Shown one piece after another: positions 9,261 through 18,367 of a stretch of 64,000 nucleotides of DNA (positions are counted from its first letter, which is position 1; each line of letters starts with the position of its first letter). The DNA comes from Luteibaculum oceani (GTDB lineage: Bacteria; Bacteroidota; Bacteroidia; Flavobacteriales_D; Luteibaculaceae), in the NCBI RefSeq assembly GCF_007995015.1, contig NZ_VORB01000005.1, positions 62,001 through 126,000 of the forward strand. The letters run 5' to 3'. The notes under the pieces were generated by a model, which ran no database searches, was not told where the DNA came from, and saw nothing but the letters and a program-made list of their open reading frames with translations. The position numbers and the translations under genes were made by a program.

Positions 9261-9359
9261 TTTTGTAACATAATAAAGGTAATATACTTTATTTATTGTA
9301 ACAAAATAAAGGTGAATCACCCTGATTTTTGTAACAAAATGAGGGTATTTTAAGCTTGT
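9261..9359. repeat. Three tandem copies of a 33-base repeat
   Basis: The core TGTAACAaAATaAaGGT starts at 9264, 9297 and 9330, an exact period of 33 bases, with the second and third copies almost identical over the core. A 50-codon open frame (9201-9353) runs through it and would read FCN/YCN/FCN every 11 residues, but a gene here is doubtful. The repeat lies between two cargo genes and could be a binding-site array or a decayed element. Confidence 0.7.
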
Positions 9360-9687
9360 TATCATTCTACAGCAGCAAGTAGGTCACCTAATTAGGTTAA
9401 ATAGGATCAATACAAAAAGTTGCGCAGAAATTGAATAATCAGACCATCACAAAAATTTATTATCATGTCTTATTTGAGCCTCCTTATGCTATTGGTAACA
9501 GAATACCTCGTTAATTATGTTGATGTAATAAGGCATGAAAGTCGAGGAAGCGGCTGCATCTCTATTTTGAAGAATAGAATAAGGCTCCAATGGAGTACGC
9601 CAAAAGTATTAATAATGAACCTTAAAGATAAGACACTAATCGAAATGAAAACCCTATTTTTAGCTCAATAATTTTAAGTTTTTTTTA
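9360..9687. other. Intergenic sequence without a convincing gene
   Basis: The stretch before the second cargo gene has a 68-codon open frame at 9465-9671. It lacks a signal peptide or recognised family and its composition is unlike the neighbours, so it is left uncalled. It may be the remains of a decayed gene. Confidence 0.4.
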
Positions 9688-9741
9688 ATGTTTTCAATTT
9701 CTCGGGGTCTTTGGGTAGGATTTTTTTTTCGTAAAAACTTC

Positions 9742-10713
9742 GTGAAATTGAAAAGGCTGTTTCCTTATTTGTTTGCATTAATTAGTCATGTAGTTTATTC
9801 TCAGGACTCTGAAATAGTTAAGGAGGGAAATCATTGGGTTTCATCCTATGTAGAGGAGGACGCTTCATCCTCTACTAGATGTGGTGGGATTGAGGAATTT
9901 TATTTTCAAGGCGATTCAGTTATTGGTGATTCGACTTATGCGATCCTATGGGTAAAGGTATGGAATGAATATTGCTCAGGTCCAAATTCAAATTACAATC
10001 ATAGTTATGATAATCCCGTTCCAGAAATATTTGGTTTTTATTATGAGAATAAGGTAGAGAAAAAGATATACATGGTACCCAATGACCATGCATCTGATTA
10101 TTGTGATGAAGGGTTGATACTAGTATGGGATGAGTTGCTGGAGGTTGGAGATACCTCAACTACCTATAAATCCTCTTATGGTTGTGTAAGATTTAGGGTT
10201 GATTCTATTGTTGTTTCAACCGATAGTTTAGCACCAAGGAAAAAATATTTCATTTCTAGTGCTGATAATCACTTTGTGATTAATCCTAATACTTTTTTTA
10301 CGGAGGGAATAGGTCCAACAAATGAATTTGGTGGAGGGGTGTTTTTGGGATTTAATACTTACATACCCGACCATAATAGACAATACTTCTTAGATTGCTT
10401 TTACCAGGATAGTGTCAAAATTGTAGGGGGTGATTGTATTCTCGATATGACTACTAATATTGAAGATTTTGATAATCTTATAGATGTGGTGGTATATCCA
10501 AACCCAGCTCGTGAAATGGTTGGGGTGCAGGTGAATGGTACTTTTGATTTAAAAGTAATAAACATTCATGGAGCATTAATTTACAAGGAGGATGACATCA
10601 ATAGTAATCTGGAAATTGATACCAAAAGCTTTACTAATGGGATATACTTTTTGATCATTATTCAAGAAGGTTTGAATGAAATAATAACAAAGAAAATTGT
10701 AGTAGATAAATAA
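9742..10713 (+). CDS. Type IX secreted protein, second (divergent) member of the cluster
   Basis: The GTG at 9742 is preferred over the upstream ATG at 9688. It gives a normal short signal peptide (KLKRLFPYLFALISHVVYSQ), whereas the longer start adds about 18 residues encoded across a run of T. The product of about 323 residues has a central domain with the same plan as its neighbours (EFYFQGDSVIGDSTYAIL, then VGDTS, RFRVDSI, KYFIS) but is far more divergent and rich in Cys and Tyr. It ends in a type IX sorting domain (VVVYPNPAREMVGVQV to TKKIVVDK). Function is unknown. The T run at 9721-9729 is a possible slippage site. The next gene begins 5 bases after the stop. Confidence 0.8.
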   Translation: MKLKRLFPYLFALISHVVYSQDSEIVKEGNHWVSSYVEEDASSSTRCGGIEEFYFQGDSVIGDSTYAILWVKVWNEYCSGPNSNYNHSYDNPVPEIFGFYYENKVEKKIYMVPNDHASDYCDEGLILVWDELLEVGDTSTTYKSSYGCVRFRVDSIVVSTDSLAPRKKYFISSADNHFVINPNTFFTEGIGPTNEFGGGVFLGFNTYIPDHNRQYFLDCFYQDSVKIVGGDCILDMTTNIEDFDNLIDVVVYPNPAREMVGVQVNGTFDLKVINIHGALIYKEDDINSNLEIDTKSFTNGIYFLIIIQEGLNEIITKKIVVDK

Positions 10714-10717
10714 TTTA

Positions 10718-11035
10718 ATGAGGAGAAAGTTTATTGAAGTTCGATTAATATTTATTGTATCATGTTTCCTTTCAGGTTCAATGGTTGCCCAGAATGTGTT
10801 TACACAGGATGACAATTTATATAATCAGTTCCAGCAATTTTATGAACAAAATCAATCAATAAGCCCTGACAGTGGTTTAGGAAAGAAATTTAATCGTTTC
10901 GTCAAGTTTATTGGTCCACGGGTTTATCCCCACGGTTCTTTAGCGGAGTTAAACAATGGGTTTTATGATTATTTTATAAAATATGAGAAAACTAGATCTG
11001 TAAACGCAAGAAGCTGTTATCTTTACTTACTTTAA
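10718..11035 (+). pseudogene. Truncated N-terminal part of a large secreted protein
   Basis: 105 residues. A signal peptide (RLIFIVSCFLSGSMVAQ) precedes a segment reading KKFNRFVKFIGPRVYPHG. This resembles the conserved segment (roughly QFKRWEWFMEPRVYPSG, from memory) near the N-terminus of many very long Bacteroidota cargo proteins. After about 30 more residues the frame stops with no domain and no sorting tail. The simplest reading is a gene cut short by deletion, leaving its secretion signal. It could instead be a small secreted protein in its own right. It lies directly behind the second cargo gene. Confidence 0.55.
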
Positions 11036-11073
11036 AGCATCAAATAGTACTATCCACCACTTAGATTAAGGTT

Positions 11074-12075
11074 ATGAGGATCAAAATATTTTATCTAATT
11101 ATCTTTTTATTGACACAAATTTTTGATGGCAGGAGCCAGGAAACCAAGCTCGTAAACCATGATATGATTTGGTCTATAACAGATGTAATTTATTTCGATA
11201 CCAACCCAAATTCTTTCAAAAAATTATCCCTCTCGAAGTACTACTTTTTCGATGGAGACACTCTTATTGATGACACCCTATACGATGTTTTAAAATCTCG
11301 ACTTTATCATGTTTATGGAACTCAGGCAAATGGCGACAGCATAAACGACTCCACTTTACATGATCCAGAAACAGCAGCTTTTTTCTTTGACGATATAAAT
11401 ACTGAAATCACTTTTATGCGCCTTCCCGAGGGTGAAAAAGCCTTTCCAAGATATTTTTGGAATCCCGAGGTGGGCGATACCATTCGGTACCATATGATAG
11501 AATACCAGCCAGATGGTAGTTATTATTTCGATTTGGTGGTTGACAAAAAAGATACCGTGGAATACTTTGGAGAGGAAAGATATTGGATTGAATTTGAAGA
11601 AAACCCTGAGATCCTTCAACAGTATTTCATTACGGGTCTAGGAGGGGGAAATGGGTTAATTCATCATGTGCGAAATTTCAACTTTCCTGACCTCTCATAT
11701 ATTACTTGTATGAGTAAAAATGGAGAGTTTGAACAATTCTATTCTAACCAACAAAACTCGGATTGCCATTTTGAACACGATCAGCAGACAATAACAAACA
11801 TTTTAAACAGAAAAATGGAAAGCTTTGCGGTTGAGTTATCTCCCAATCCAGTAAATGAAATATTATCCATAACCTATAATAATCAACAAATAGAGGGGAT
11901 TCAAATCATCTCTAATTTAGGAATAGTAACGGTTTCGAACAACTTAAGACACCGTCATTATGAAGATAGAAAACAGATTGAAATAGACTTCAGTTCCTTT
12001 CCATCTGGGTTATACATTGTGAACTTTACCAGCAAAAACGGCTCTGTGTATAGTCGTAAGGTGGTAAAAAGATAA
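11074..12075 (+). CDS. Type IX secreted protein, third member of the cluster
   Basis: 333 residues with a signal peptide (IFYLIIFLLTQIFDGRSQ), a central domain and a C-terminal type IX sorting domain (FAVELSPNPVNEILSITY to YSRKVVKR). It is a close paralogue of the product at 8179-9171. Shared stretches include KYYFFDGDTLIDDTLYD, AAFFFDD, MRLPEGEKAFPRYFW, VGDTI, YFGEERYWIEFEE, YFITGLGGGNGLI and the cysteine-containing end of the domain. No known enzyme motif is visible. Tandem duplication followed by divergence is the likely origin. Confidence 0.88.
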   Translation: MRIKIFYLIIFLLTQIFDGRSQETKLVNHDMIWSITDVIYFDTNPNSFKKLSLSKYYFFDGDTLIDDTLYDVLKSRLYHVYGTQANGDSINDSTLHDPETAAFFFDDINTEITFMRLPEGEKAFPRYFWNPEVGDTIRYHMIEYQPDGSYYFDLVVDKKDTVEYFGEERYWIEFEENPEILQQYFITGLGGGNGLIHHVRNFNFPDLSYITCMSKNGEFEQFYSNQQNSDCHFEHDQQTITNILNRKMESFAVELSPNPVNEILSITYNNQQIEGIQIISNLGIVTVSNNLRHRHYEDRKQIEIDFSSFPSGLYIVNFTSKNGSVYSRKVVKR

Positions 12076-12109
12076 TTTCCGGAATCGCTTTATCTACGAG
12101 CGTGTACAG

Positions 12110-12129
12110 GTCCCGATAGCTATCGGGAC
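12110..12129. repeat. 20-base perfect palindrome
   Basis: GTCCCGATAG followed at once by CTATCGGGAC, positions 12110-12129, forms a perfect palindrome between the third cargo gene and the tRNA. From memory, the core CCCGATAGCTATCGGG is a widely dispersed intergenic palindrome in Bacteroidota. No other copy was noticed in this window. Confidence 0.7.
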
Positions 12130-12165
12130 GAATCTGAGGCCTAACTATGAAATTTTTTACAAAAA

Positions 12166-12193
12166 AAAGCGACCCAGATAACTGAATCGCTTT
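12166..12193 (-). terminator. Terminator of the initiator tRNA gene
   Basis: Stem AAAGCGA (12166-12172) pairs with TCGCTTT (12187-12193), with an inner CAG/CTG helix. On the minus strand it is followed by a run of eight T. It lies 7 bases beyond the 3' end of the tRNA. Confidence 0.75.
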
Positions 12194-12199
12194 ACGTAG

Positions 12200-12272
12200 T
12201 AGCGGGGACAGGACTCGAACCTGTGGCCTTCGGGTTATGAGCCCGACGAGCTACCAACTGCTCCACCCCGCA
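12200..12272 (-). tRNA. Initiator tRNA-fMet (anticodon CAT)
   Basis: Read on the minus strand, the 73 bases fold as a full cloverleaf. The acceptor is GCGGGG/CCCCGC with an unpaired first position (T1 opposite T72). The D arm includes GGTAGCTC, the anticodon arm is TCGGG-CTCATAA-CCCGA, and the T arm is ACAGG-TTCGAGT-CCTGT. The three G-C pairs next to the anticodon loop and the mismatch at 1-72 are marks of the initiator tRNA. CCA is not encoded. Confidence 0.95.
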
Positions 12273-12281
12273 ATGTGGGCG

Positions 12282-12312
12282 CAAATATATGTATTATTGC
12301 ATCTCAAACAAA
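12282..12312 (-). promoter_or_regulatory. Promoter of the initiator tRNA
   Basis: On the minus strand, TTTG (12312-12309), 19 bases, then TATATTTG (12289-12282), a perfect match to the Bacteroidota TTTG-N19-TAnnTTTG form. The -7 box ends about 9 bases before the tRNA. Confidence 0.8.
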
Positions 12313-12338
12313 CAACAACCAAAAAAATATTTTTTTCC

Positions 12339-13220
12339 ATGCACAAAGCTGGCTTCGTTAATATCCTTGGTTTGCCCAACATGGGGAAATCTACTCTGCT
12401 AAATGCCGTCTTTGGTGAAAAATTGGCCATCGTTACGCCCAAAGCGCAAACCACCAGACACCGCATGATTGCAGTATATAACGAAGACGACCTGCAAATT
12501 GTATTTTCGGATACCCCAGGGATTATTCAAAAAACCCATTACAAAATGCAGGAATCGATGATGGCCGAAATTAAACCGGCATTCGAAGATGCCGACGTGT
12601 TTGTTTGGGTACACGACGCGAAAACACCCACCGAAGGGCTTGAGGAAATCCTGAAAAAAATTGATAATTCTAAAATTCCTACCCTAGTTGTCATAAATAA
12701 AGTAGACCTTTGCACCCAAGAACAATTGCTAAAATCGGTCGAACACTGGCACAGCCTTTTACCTAAGGCTGAAATCCTCCCAATATCTGCACTTGAGGGT
12801 CTTAACCTGGATCTACTCCTTAAAAAGGTAAAATCGTGGTTACCAGAAGCTCCAGCTTATTACGATAAGGAAGAATTAAGTGATAGACCCATGCGTTACT
12901 TTGTAACCGAAATCATTCGCGAGAAAATTTTCTTGTCTTTCCAACAAGAAATACCCTACAGCTGCGAAGTGGTTATTAATAGCTACAAAGAAAAAGATGG
13001 TTTAGACGCAATTGAGGCTTATATAATTGTAGAACGCGACTCCCAAAAAAATATCATCATCGGAAAAGGTGGAGAGAAAATAAAACATCTGGGAATCGAC
13101 GCTCGAAAAGAAATTGAAGCTTTCCTACAAAAAAGAGTCTTTCTTAATTTGCAGGTGAAGGTGGATAAGGACTGGAGAAATAATCCAGCCAAACTAAAAA
13201 GATACGGATTTACAGAGTAG
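12339..13220 (+). CDS. era: GTPase Era, 30S ribosome assembly factor
   Basis: 293 residues from the ATG at 12339. An earlier in-frame ATG at 12237 is rejected because it lies inside the tRNA. The GTPase domain has the P-loop GLPNMGKST (residues 10-18), DTPG and NKVD. The C-terminal KH domain reads [21 protein letters not shown] and then [13 protein letters not shown]. Era binds the 3' end of 16S rRNA during small-subunit maturation at the membrane. der starts 2 bases after its stop, so the two GTPase genes are an operon. Confidence 0.97.
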   Translation: MHKAGFVNILGLPNMGKSTLLNAVFGEKLAIVTPKAQTTRHRMIAVYNEDDLQIVFSDTPGIIQKTHYKMQESMMAEIKPAFEDADVFVWVHDAKTPTEGLEEILKKIDNSKIPTLVVINKVDLCTQEQLLKSVEHWHSLLPKAEILPISALEGLNLDLLLKKVKSWLPEAPAYYDKEELSDRPMRYFVTEIIREKIFLSFQQEIPYSCEVVINSYKEKDGLDAIEAYIIVERDSQKNIIIGKGGEKIKHLGIDARKEIEAFLQKRVFLNLQVKVDKDWRNNPAKLKRYGFTE

Positions 13221-13222
13221 TT

Positions 13223-14527
13223 ATGGGAAATGTAGTTGCCATTGTGGGGCGCCCAAATGTTGGAAAATCAACCTTGTTTAATCGCTTAACCGAGTCTAGA
13301 GACGCTATTGTTGATTCGGTAGCTGGTGTAACCCGAGATAGACACTACGGAAAAGCAGAGTGGCTTAACGTAGAATTTGGGTTAATCGATACCGGTGGAT
13401 ACACCCACAATACCGACGATATCTTTGAATCTGAAATTAGAAAGCAGGTAAATCTCGCCATCGAAGAGGCAAACATTATCCTTTTTCTTGTTGATGTGAA
13501 TAGCGGAATTACCGATTTCGATGAAGCTATTGCCAACCTACTTCGAAAATCGAAAAAGAAGGTTTTTGTTGTAGCCAATAAGGTTGACACCTACGATAGA
13601 ATTGCAGACATACACGAATTCTACAAATTTGGTCTTGGAGAGGTTTATCCCATATCCAGCTCTAACGGTTCGCAAACGGGTGATCTTTTAGATGCTCTTA
13701 TCGCCGCATTCCCAGAGAAAACTCCAGAAGAGGAAATAGACATTCCAAAATTAGCGGTAGTGGGAAGGCCCAACGTAGGGAAATCTTCCCTTATAAACGT
13801 TCTTACCGGTAAGGAAAATAACATTGTTACTCCCATAAGCGGAACAACCCGCGACTCTATAAATACCCGTTACCAAGCCTTTGGTTTCGACTTTATGTTG
13901 GTGGATACTGCGGGAATTAGAAAGCGATCTAAAATTACCGAAGACCTAGAATTTTACTCGGTAGTTAGGTCTATGAGAAGTATTCAGGAAAGTGACGTAT
14001 GTCTTCTACTACTCGATGCCAGCCTGGGTATCGAAAAACAAGATTTACATATCTACTCAGAGATTATAAAGGCCAAAAAAGGTATCGTTATTCTGGTGAA
14101 TAAATGGGATTTGATTGAAAAAGAATCAAAAACCATGGAACAGTTTAAAAAATCCATTTTAGAACGCATTGCTCCTTTTACGGACGTTCCAATTATTTTC
14201 ACCTCAACCATTACCAAGCAAAGAGTTCACAAGGCTCTTGAAACGGCAATGGAGGTATATCAGGCTAGAATTCAGAAAATCCCCACTTCTAAGCTTAATG
14301 ATGTTATGCTAGAAGAAATAGAACGCTATCCTCCTCCAGCAATCAAGGGTAAATACATAAGAATTAAGTACTGTATGCAACTTCCAACGCATACCCCTGC
14401 TTTTGCCTTCTACTGTAACCTACCCCAGTATGTAAAGGATCCATACAAGCGCTTTTTGGAAAATAAAATCAGAGACCACTTTAATTTCCACGGGGTGCCG
14501 ATTTCTATTTTTATGAGGAAAAAGTAA
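13223..14527 (+). CDS. der: GTPase Der (EngA), 50S ribosome assembly factor
   Basis: 434 residues, the usual length. Two GTPase domains in tandem are visible: GRPNVGKST (8-16) with DTGG and NKVD, and GRPNVGKSS (about 181-189) with DTAG and NKWD. A KH-like C-terminal domain follows and ends [13 protein letters not shown]. Der acts in large-subunit biogenesis. It is translationally close to era. Confidence 0.97.
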   Translation: MGNVVAIVGRPNVGKSTLFNRLTESRDAIVDSVAGVTRDRHYGKAEWLNVEFGLIDTGGYTHNTDDIFESEIRKQVNLAIEEANIILFLVDVNSGITDFDEAIANLLRKSKKKVFVVANKVDTYDRIADIHEFYKFGLGEVYPISSSNGSQTGDLLDALIAAFPEKTPEEEIDIPKLAVVGRPNVGKSSLINVLTGKENNIVTPISGTTRDSINTRYQAFGFDFMLVDTAGIRKRSKITEDLEFYSVVRSMRSIQESDVCLLLLDASLGIEKQDLHIYSEIIKAKKGIVILVNKWDLIEKESKTMEQFKKSILERIAPFTDVPIIFTSTITKQRVHKALETAMEVYQARIQKIPTSKLNDVMLEEIERYPPPAIKGKYIRIKYCMQLPTHTPAFAFYCNLPQYVKDPYKRFLENKIRDHFNFHGVPISIFMRKK

Positions 14528-14704
14528 TTCCGGACAGTGCGGCAGCACTGATCCAGAATCCCACTAGGCCACTTTTTGAGTTTAGGTGCGGGCTTATTTG
14601 AAGCTGTGCTTCCTAATTAAGATTAATTAGGGTTGGAATGGTATTTAAAATGGTGGTTTATGTGAAAATTGATATTGCTTAATGATTTCAATTTAAATCA
14701 AAGG

Positions 14705-14725
14705 GTCCCTGATCAAGTCAGGGAC
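14705..14725 (+). repeat. Hairpin with 8-base stem
   Basis: GTCCCTGA (14705-14712), a loop of five, then TCAGGGAC (14718-14725) and TTTTG. It could be a weak terminator for der, 180 bases downstream, or a dispersed palindrome. The remaining 14528-14761 holds nothing recognisable. Confidence 0.5.
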
Positions 14726-14761
14726 TTTTGCTTTGATTTAAAGTTTGGAGTAAATTAAGGT

Positions 14762-15109
14762 ATGCCTACCACTGCAAAGTTTTATTTATACATCACAACC
14801 AATAAGTATCGCGGTACTCTTTACGTTGGGATTACCAACAATCTTCCCAGAAGGATATTAGAACACCAAAGTGGTTATGGAGGTAAATTTTCCTACACCT
14901 ATAATTGCAAACTTCTTGTTTATTTCGAGCCACATGACTGCTACAAAGTTTTGCAAAGACGAGAACAGGTAATTAAACGCTGGAGGCGAAACTGGAAGTT
15001 AGAATTGATTGAAAAAAACAACCCTGATTGGAGGGATTTATGTGAGGAAATTTTACCCAAAAATTGGGAAGAAATAAAACTCAGAAAATTTATCCGGAAG
15101 GAGTACTAA
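14762..15109 (+). CDS. GIY-YIG domain protein (UPF0213-like nuclease)
   Basis: 115 residues, nearly all one GIY-YIG domain. FYLYI (residues 7-11) stands for GIY and TLYVGITNNLPRRILEH (19-35) carries the YVG motif, the conserved Arg and the following His. A Glu in RREQVIKRWRR (about 67-77) is the expected metal ligand. Small stand-alone members of this family are very common in Bacteroidota. A DNA-related nuclease role is assumed from the fold and the physiological role is unknown. The gene is isolated and ends at a short inverted repeat that recurs beyond the ABC transporter gene. Confidence 0.88.
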   Translation: MPTTAKFYLYITTNKYRGTLYVGITNNLPRRILEHQSGYGGKFSYTYNCKLLVYFEPHDCYKVLQRREQVIKRWRRNWKLELIEKNNPDWRDLCEEILPKNWEEIKLRKFIRKEY

Positions 15110-15119
15110 TTAGCCAATT
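15106..15119. repeat. Left copy of a 14-base inverted repeat flanking the ABC transporter gene
   Basis: CTAATTAGCCAATT here is the exact reverse complement of 16962-16975. The two copies bracket the minus-strand ABC transporter gene on either side. Confidence 0.6.
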
Positions 15120-15129
15120 CACCAATCAG

Positions 15130-16953
15130 CTATATGTACCCACTCGCCTGCAAATTAAACAGCTCGGCATAGAGCTTGGGCGAAGCCATTAGCTCCTCGT
15201 GTGTTCCTAACTCGTGGACTTTACCATCTTTTAAGACCAAAATTCTGTCTGCTATACGCACCGTGGAAAACCTGTGAGAAATGATGATTGCAGATTTTCC
15301 CTTGGTGAGATTAATAAATCGATCAAAGGTTTCGCTTTCCGCCCTAGCATCCAGAGCTGAGGTTGGCTCATCCAACACCAAAACCTCTGCATCTTTCATG
15401 TAAGCTCTTGCCATAGCCACTTTCTGCCATTGGCCCCCTGATAAATTTGTCCCCTTAGAAAATCTCCTTCCCAGCTTTTGATCTAAACCATCGGGAACCG
15501 CATTTATAACTTCGCTTGCCAAACTTTTTTCGCTCGCCGAATTAATTCGCTGCTGATCATCCAATGCTGAAATCGCGCCCACCGCAATATTTTCTCGCAT
15601 GGTAAGCTCAAACTTTACAAAATCTTGAAAGATCACACCAAAGTATTCCTGGTATTCCGCCCTATCAAACTCATTTATGGGTGTTCCATCCAAGTATATG
15701 CATCCTTCGGTAGGTTCGTAAAAATTGAGCAATAGCTTTATTAAAGTCGTTTTTCCCGCGCCGTTTTCTCCTACAAAAGCCAGCTTCTCACCAGCCTTAA
15801 ACTCAAAGTTTATCCCCCTTACTACCCAAATATCCGTCCCGGGATATTTAAAGCCTACATTCTCGAACTTAAAGCCTTCTTTAAGCTCGGCTGGCATGGG
15901 TTTTTTCCCATGCCCTGAATCCCCAATTTTTATGTCAAGAAAGTCGAAGTAATCCTGCAGGTATAAAGCGCTGTTGGTTATGGAAGTAAAGCGAATAAAG
16001 AAGCCCTGAATCCTACCCCTTAAGTTGTTAAAAGACCCAGATAAAAAAGTAAGATCGCCCAGAGTGAAAATCCCTCCAACCGTTTTAAAAATTATAAGAA
16101 TGTAAGCACCATAATATGCTAAGCTGCTTACGATATTAAATCCGCTTCCCCACAGAGCTCGGCGTTTAGAAAGGCTTTTGCTATCGGCATAATATTGCCA
16201 AGAAAGCTTCTCGAATCGGGAAGCCAGGTATCCTGCCAAACCAAATAGTTTCACCTCCTTGGCGGTAACATCGCTGGCGCCTGCGTAGCGTAAATAATCG
16301 AGCTCACGGCGTTCTTGTGTCCAACTTCGCGCCAAGGAATAACTGGTACCGCTAAATTTTATCTCATTTATTAATGTGGGAATCACCGATACCAGCAACA
16401 GAATAATAAGCACGGGTTCGAAAGCCACGATTCCGGCCATCAAGGAGATTACCACAATTAAATCTTGAACTTGGGTAAGGATGTTGGACATTAATCCTAC
16501 CCTACCAGTAGTTTGCTGGCGGGCTCTTTCTAGCTTGTCGTAAAAATCCGCGTCTTCTAACTGACTTAAATTTAAATCGGAAGTCTTCTTAATAATCTTA
16601 ACCGAGGATTGTATGGAGTACTGATCTCCCAAAAGCCCGTCGGTATAGGATGTGGTTCGAGCGATAATATCTGATGAAACTGCTAGCGCAAATTCCAATA
16701 GCACCCATTGCAACAGCACCTGGTAGCTAGCCTTTTCTGCGCCCATTTGTAGCACCACCTCGTCTACAATCAACTTGCCCACCCATAACATAGCCAGTGG
16801 CAGCAAAGCTGAAACTAATCGGCAAAGTGCATTAACTGTAAAAAGAATACGATTGGAATGATAGATTTCAACAAAGAAGCGCGGTACCGTCTTTAAAGCT
16901 GCTACGCTTTCCTTAAAGCTAAACTTATCGGGTTGAAATCCTTTTTTGGCCAT
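15130..16953 (-). CDS. ABC exporter, fused permease and ATPase
   Basis: 607 residues. The N-terminal half has about six membrane segments (for example TVNALCRLVSALLPLAMLWVG and LIVVISLMAGIVAF). The ATPase half has Walker A GENGAGKT (about 393-400), signature LSGGQWQKVAMARAY and Walker B VLVLDEPTSALD, then the H-loop ISHR. This is a half-size type IV exporter that works as a dimer, of the lipid or peptide export type. The substrate is unknown. It is a single gene between a GIY-YIG gene and metK and is flanked by 14-base inverted repeats. Confidence 0.93.
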   Translation of the reverse strand: MAKKGFQPDKFSFKESVAALKTVPRFFVEIYHSNRILFTVNALCRLVSALLPLAMLWVGKLIVDEVVLQMGAEKASYQVLLQWVLLEFALAVSSDIIARTTSYTDGLLGDQYSIQSSVKIIKKTSDLNLSQLEDADFYDKLERARQQTTGRVGLMSNILTQVQDLIVVISLMAGIVAFEPVLIILLLVSVIPTLINEIKFSGTSYSLARSWTQERRELDYLRYAGASDVTAKEVKLFGLAGYLASRFEKLSWQYYADSKSLSKRRALWGSGFNIVSSLAYYGAYILIIFKTVGGIFTLGDLTFLSGSFNNLRGRIQGFFIRFTSITNSALYLQDYFDFLDIKIGDSGHGKKPMPAELKEGFKFENVGFKYPGTDIWVVRGINFEFKAGEKLAFVGENGAGKTTLIKLLLNFYEPTEGCIYLDGTPINEFDRAEYQEYFGVIFQDFVKFELTMRENIAVGAISALDDQQRINSASEKSLASEVINAVPDGLDQKLGRRFSKGTNLSGGQWQKVAMARAYMKDAEVLVLDEPTSALDARAESETFDRFINLTKGKSAIIISHRFSTVRIADRILVLKDGKVHELGTHEELMASPKLYAELFNLQASGYI

Positions 16954-16961
16954 AGATTGCT

Positions 16962-16975
16962 AATTGGCTAATTAG
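16962..16975. repeat. Right copy of the 14-base inverted repeat
   Basis: AATTGGCTAATTAG, exact reverse complement of 15106-15119, sits just upstream of the ABC transporter start and before the metK terminator. Confidence 0.6.
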
Positions 16976-16980
16976 CAAAA

Positions 16981-17000
16981 AAGGCGGGATGACCCGCCTT
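16981..17000 (-). terminator. Terminator of metK
   Basis: AAGGCGGG (16981-16988) pairs with CCCGCCTT (16993-17000) over a 4-base loop, with A and T runs on either side. It lies 8 bases beyond the metK stop. Confidence 0.85.
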
Positions 17001-17008
17001 TTTGTTAT

Positions 17009-18262
17009 TTAGAAAAATACTTTTTTCAACTCGTCTAACTTGTCTAGCTTCTCCCAGGTAAACAGCTCTACATCTACCGTTTTCTTTTCTCCGGCTGGTG
17101 TAACAAATTCTTTGCTTACCACCTTTGACTCGCGGCCCATATGTCCATAAGCTGCGGTTTCACTGTAGATTGGGTTTCTTAATTTCAAATGCTTCTCTAT
17201 TAAACCTGGACGTAGATCAAACACTGATTTTAACTTCTCAGCAATCTCACCGTCAGTTAAATTCACCTTAGAAGTACCGTAGGTATCGATGAATAATGAA
17301 GTTGGTTCTACCACTCCAATAGCATAAGAAACTTGCACTAAAACTTGGTCTGCAATTCCAGCAGCAACAATATTCTTTGCCATGTGGCGCGCCGCATAAG
17401 CAGCAGATCTATCTACTTTACTTGGATCTTTTCCAGAGAAAGCTCCACCACCGTGTGCTCCTTTTCCACCGTAAGTATCTACAATAATTTTTCTACCAGT
17501 TAAACCAGTATCTCCGTGAGGACCACCAATTACAAACTTTCCAGTTGGATTGATGTGATACTTAATGTTATCAGTAAATAATTTTTGAATTTCTGGATCT
17601 AACTTGGCTACCAACCTAGGAATTACGATTTCGATAATATCCTTTTTGATTTTTGCCAACATCTTTTGCTCATCCGCATCAAACTCATCATGCTGCGTAG
17701 AAACAACAATAGCATCTATTCTTACCGGCTTATGATCGTCAGTATACTCAATAGTCACCTGAGATTTAGCATCGGGTCTTAAATAGGTAATTTCATTGTT
17801 CTCTCTTCTAAATGCAGCGAGTTCCTGAAGAATCTTGTGAGATAAATCCAAAGCCAGCGGCATGTAGTTTTCGGTTTCGTTAGAAGCGAATCCAAACATC
17901 ATTCCCTGATCTCCTGCTCCTTGCTCTTCTAGCTTACCGCGGTCTACCCCTCTATTGATATCGTCAGATTGCTCGTGAATTGCAGAGAAAACACCACAAG
18001 AATTAGCCTCGAACATATAATCGCTCTTGGTGTATCCTATTTTGGTAATTACATCACGTGCAATTTTCTGAACATCTAAATAAGTACTGGTTTTAACTTC
18101 TCCTGCCAATACTACCTGTCCAGTAGTTACTAGCGTTTCGCATGCTACCTTTGAGTATGGATCCCATGCTAAAAAGTTATCTAATAATGCGTCAGAGATC
18201 TGATCTGCAACTTTATCTGGATGCCCTTCTGAAACGGACTCCGAGGTAAATAAATAAGCCAT
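17009..18262 (-). CDS. metK: S-adenosylmethionine synthetase
   Basis: 417 residues, the usual size. The N-terminal [20 protein letters not shown] (6-25) carries the ATP-binding His and the metal-binding Asp. [10 protein letters not shown] (115-124) and [20 protein letters not shown] hold the phosphate-binding and catalytic Lys residues. The enzyme makes S-adenosylmethionine from methionine and ATP. The gene has its own promoter, a leader with a SAM-II-like aptamer, and a terminator. In the same window ahcY, bioB, bioA and miaB depend on the SAM cycle. Confidence 0.98.
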   Translation of the reverse strand: MAYLFTSESVSEGHPDKVADQISDALLDNFLAWDPYSKVACETLVTTGQVVLAGEVKTSTYLDVQKIARDVITKIGYTKSDYMFEANSCGVFSAIHEQSDDINRGVDRGKLEEQGAGDQGMMFGFASNETENYMPLALDLSHKILQELAAFRRENNEITYLRPDAKSQVTIEYTDDHKPVRIDAIVVSTQHDEFDADEQKMLAKIKKDIIEIVIPRLVAKLDPEIQKLFTDNIKYHINPTGKFVIGGPHGDTGLTGRKIIVDTYGGKGAHGGGAFSGKDPSKVDRSAAYAARHMAKNIVAAGIADQVLVQVSYAIGVVEPTSLFIDTYGTSKVNLTDGEIAEKLKSVFDLRPGLIEKHLKLRNPIYSETAAYGHMGRESKVVSKEFVTPAGEKKTVDVELFTWEKLDKLDELKKVFF

Positions 18263-18301
18263 CTACTTTGAAAAATTAATCTGGAAGGGGAGCTGAGAGT
18301 A

Positions 18302-18357
18302 CTGCTTTTTAGCATTTTTTAATGTGGTTGCAATACGCGCAAATTTCTCCACCCAGA
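18302..18357 (-). ncRNA. SAM-II-like riboswitch in the metK leader
   Basis: The metK leader (minus strand, 18357 to 18302) matches the SAM-II aptamer core as I remember it. It has AUUU, then three bases, then CGUAUUGCAA in the P1 loop, and downstream AAAUGCUAAAAAG, which in SAM-II is AAAUG-nn-GCUAAAAAG. P1 would be GUGG/CCAC closing a loop of 21 bases. The GC of UUGCA can pair with the GC of GCUAAAAAG, giving the pseudoknot. At the next pseudoknot pairs the bases differ from the known RNA but stay complementary. The element starts within a few bases of the predicted transcript start and ends about 40 bases before the metK ATG. SAM binding would lower metK expression. Confidence 0.75.
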
Positions 18358-18367
18358 ATGTTCGGCG

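Noticed and set aside
9201-9353. Open frame of 50 codons across the 33-base repeats
   Set aside because: Its second half is only the repeat itself read as protein; the hydrophobic start is suggestive but not enough.
9465-9671. Open frame of 68 codons between cargo genes
   Set aside because: No signal peptide, family or coding-like composition; left as non-coding or decayed sequence.
12237-12338. Upstream start for era
   Set aside because: It would read through the tRNA-fMet gene; the family start is at 12339.
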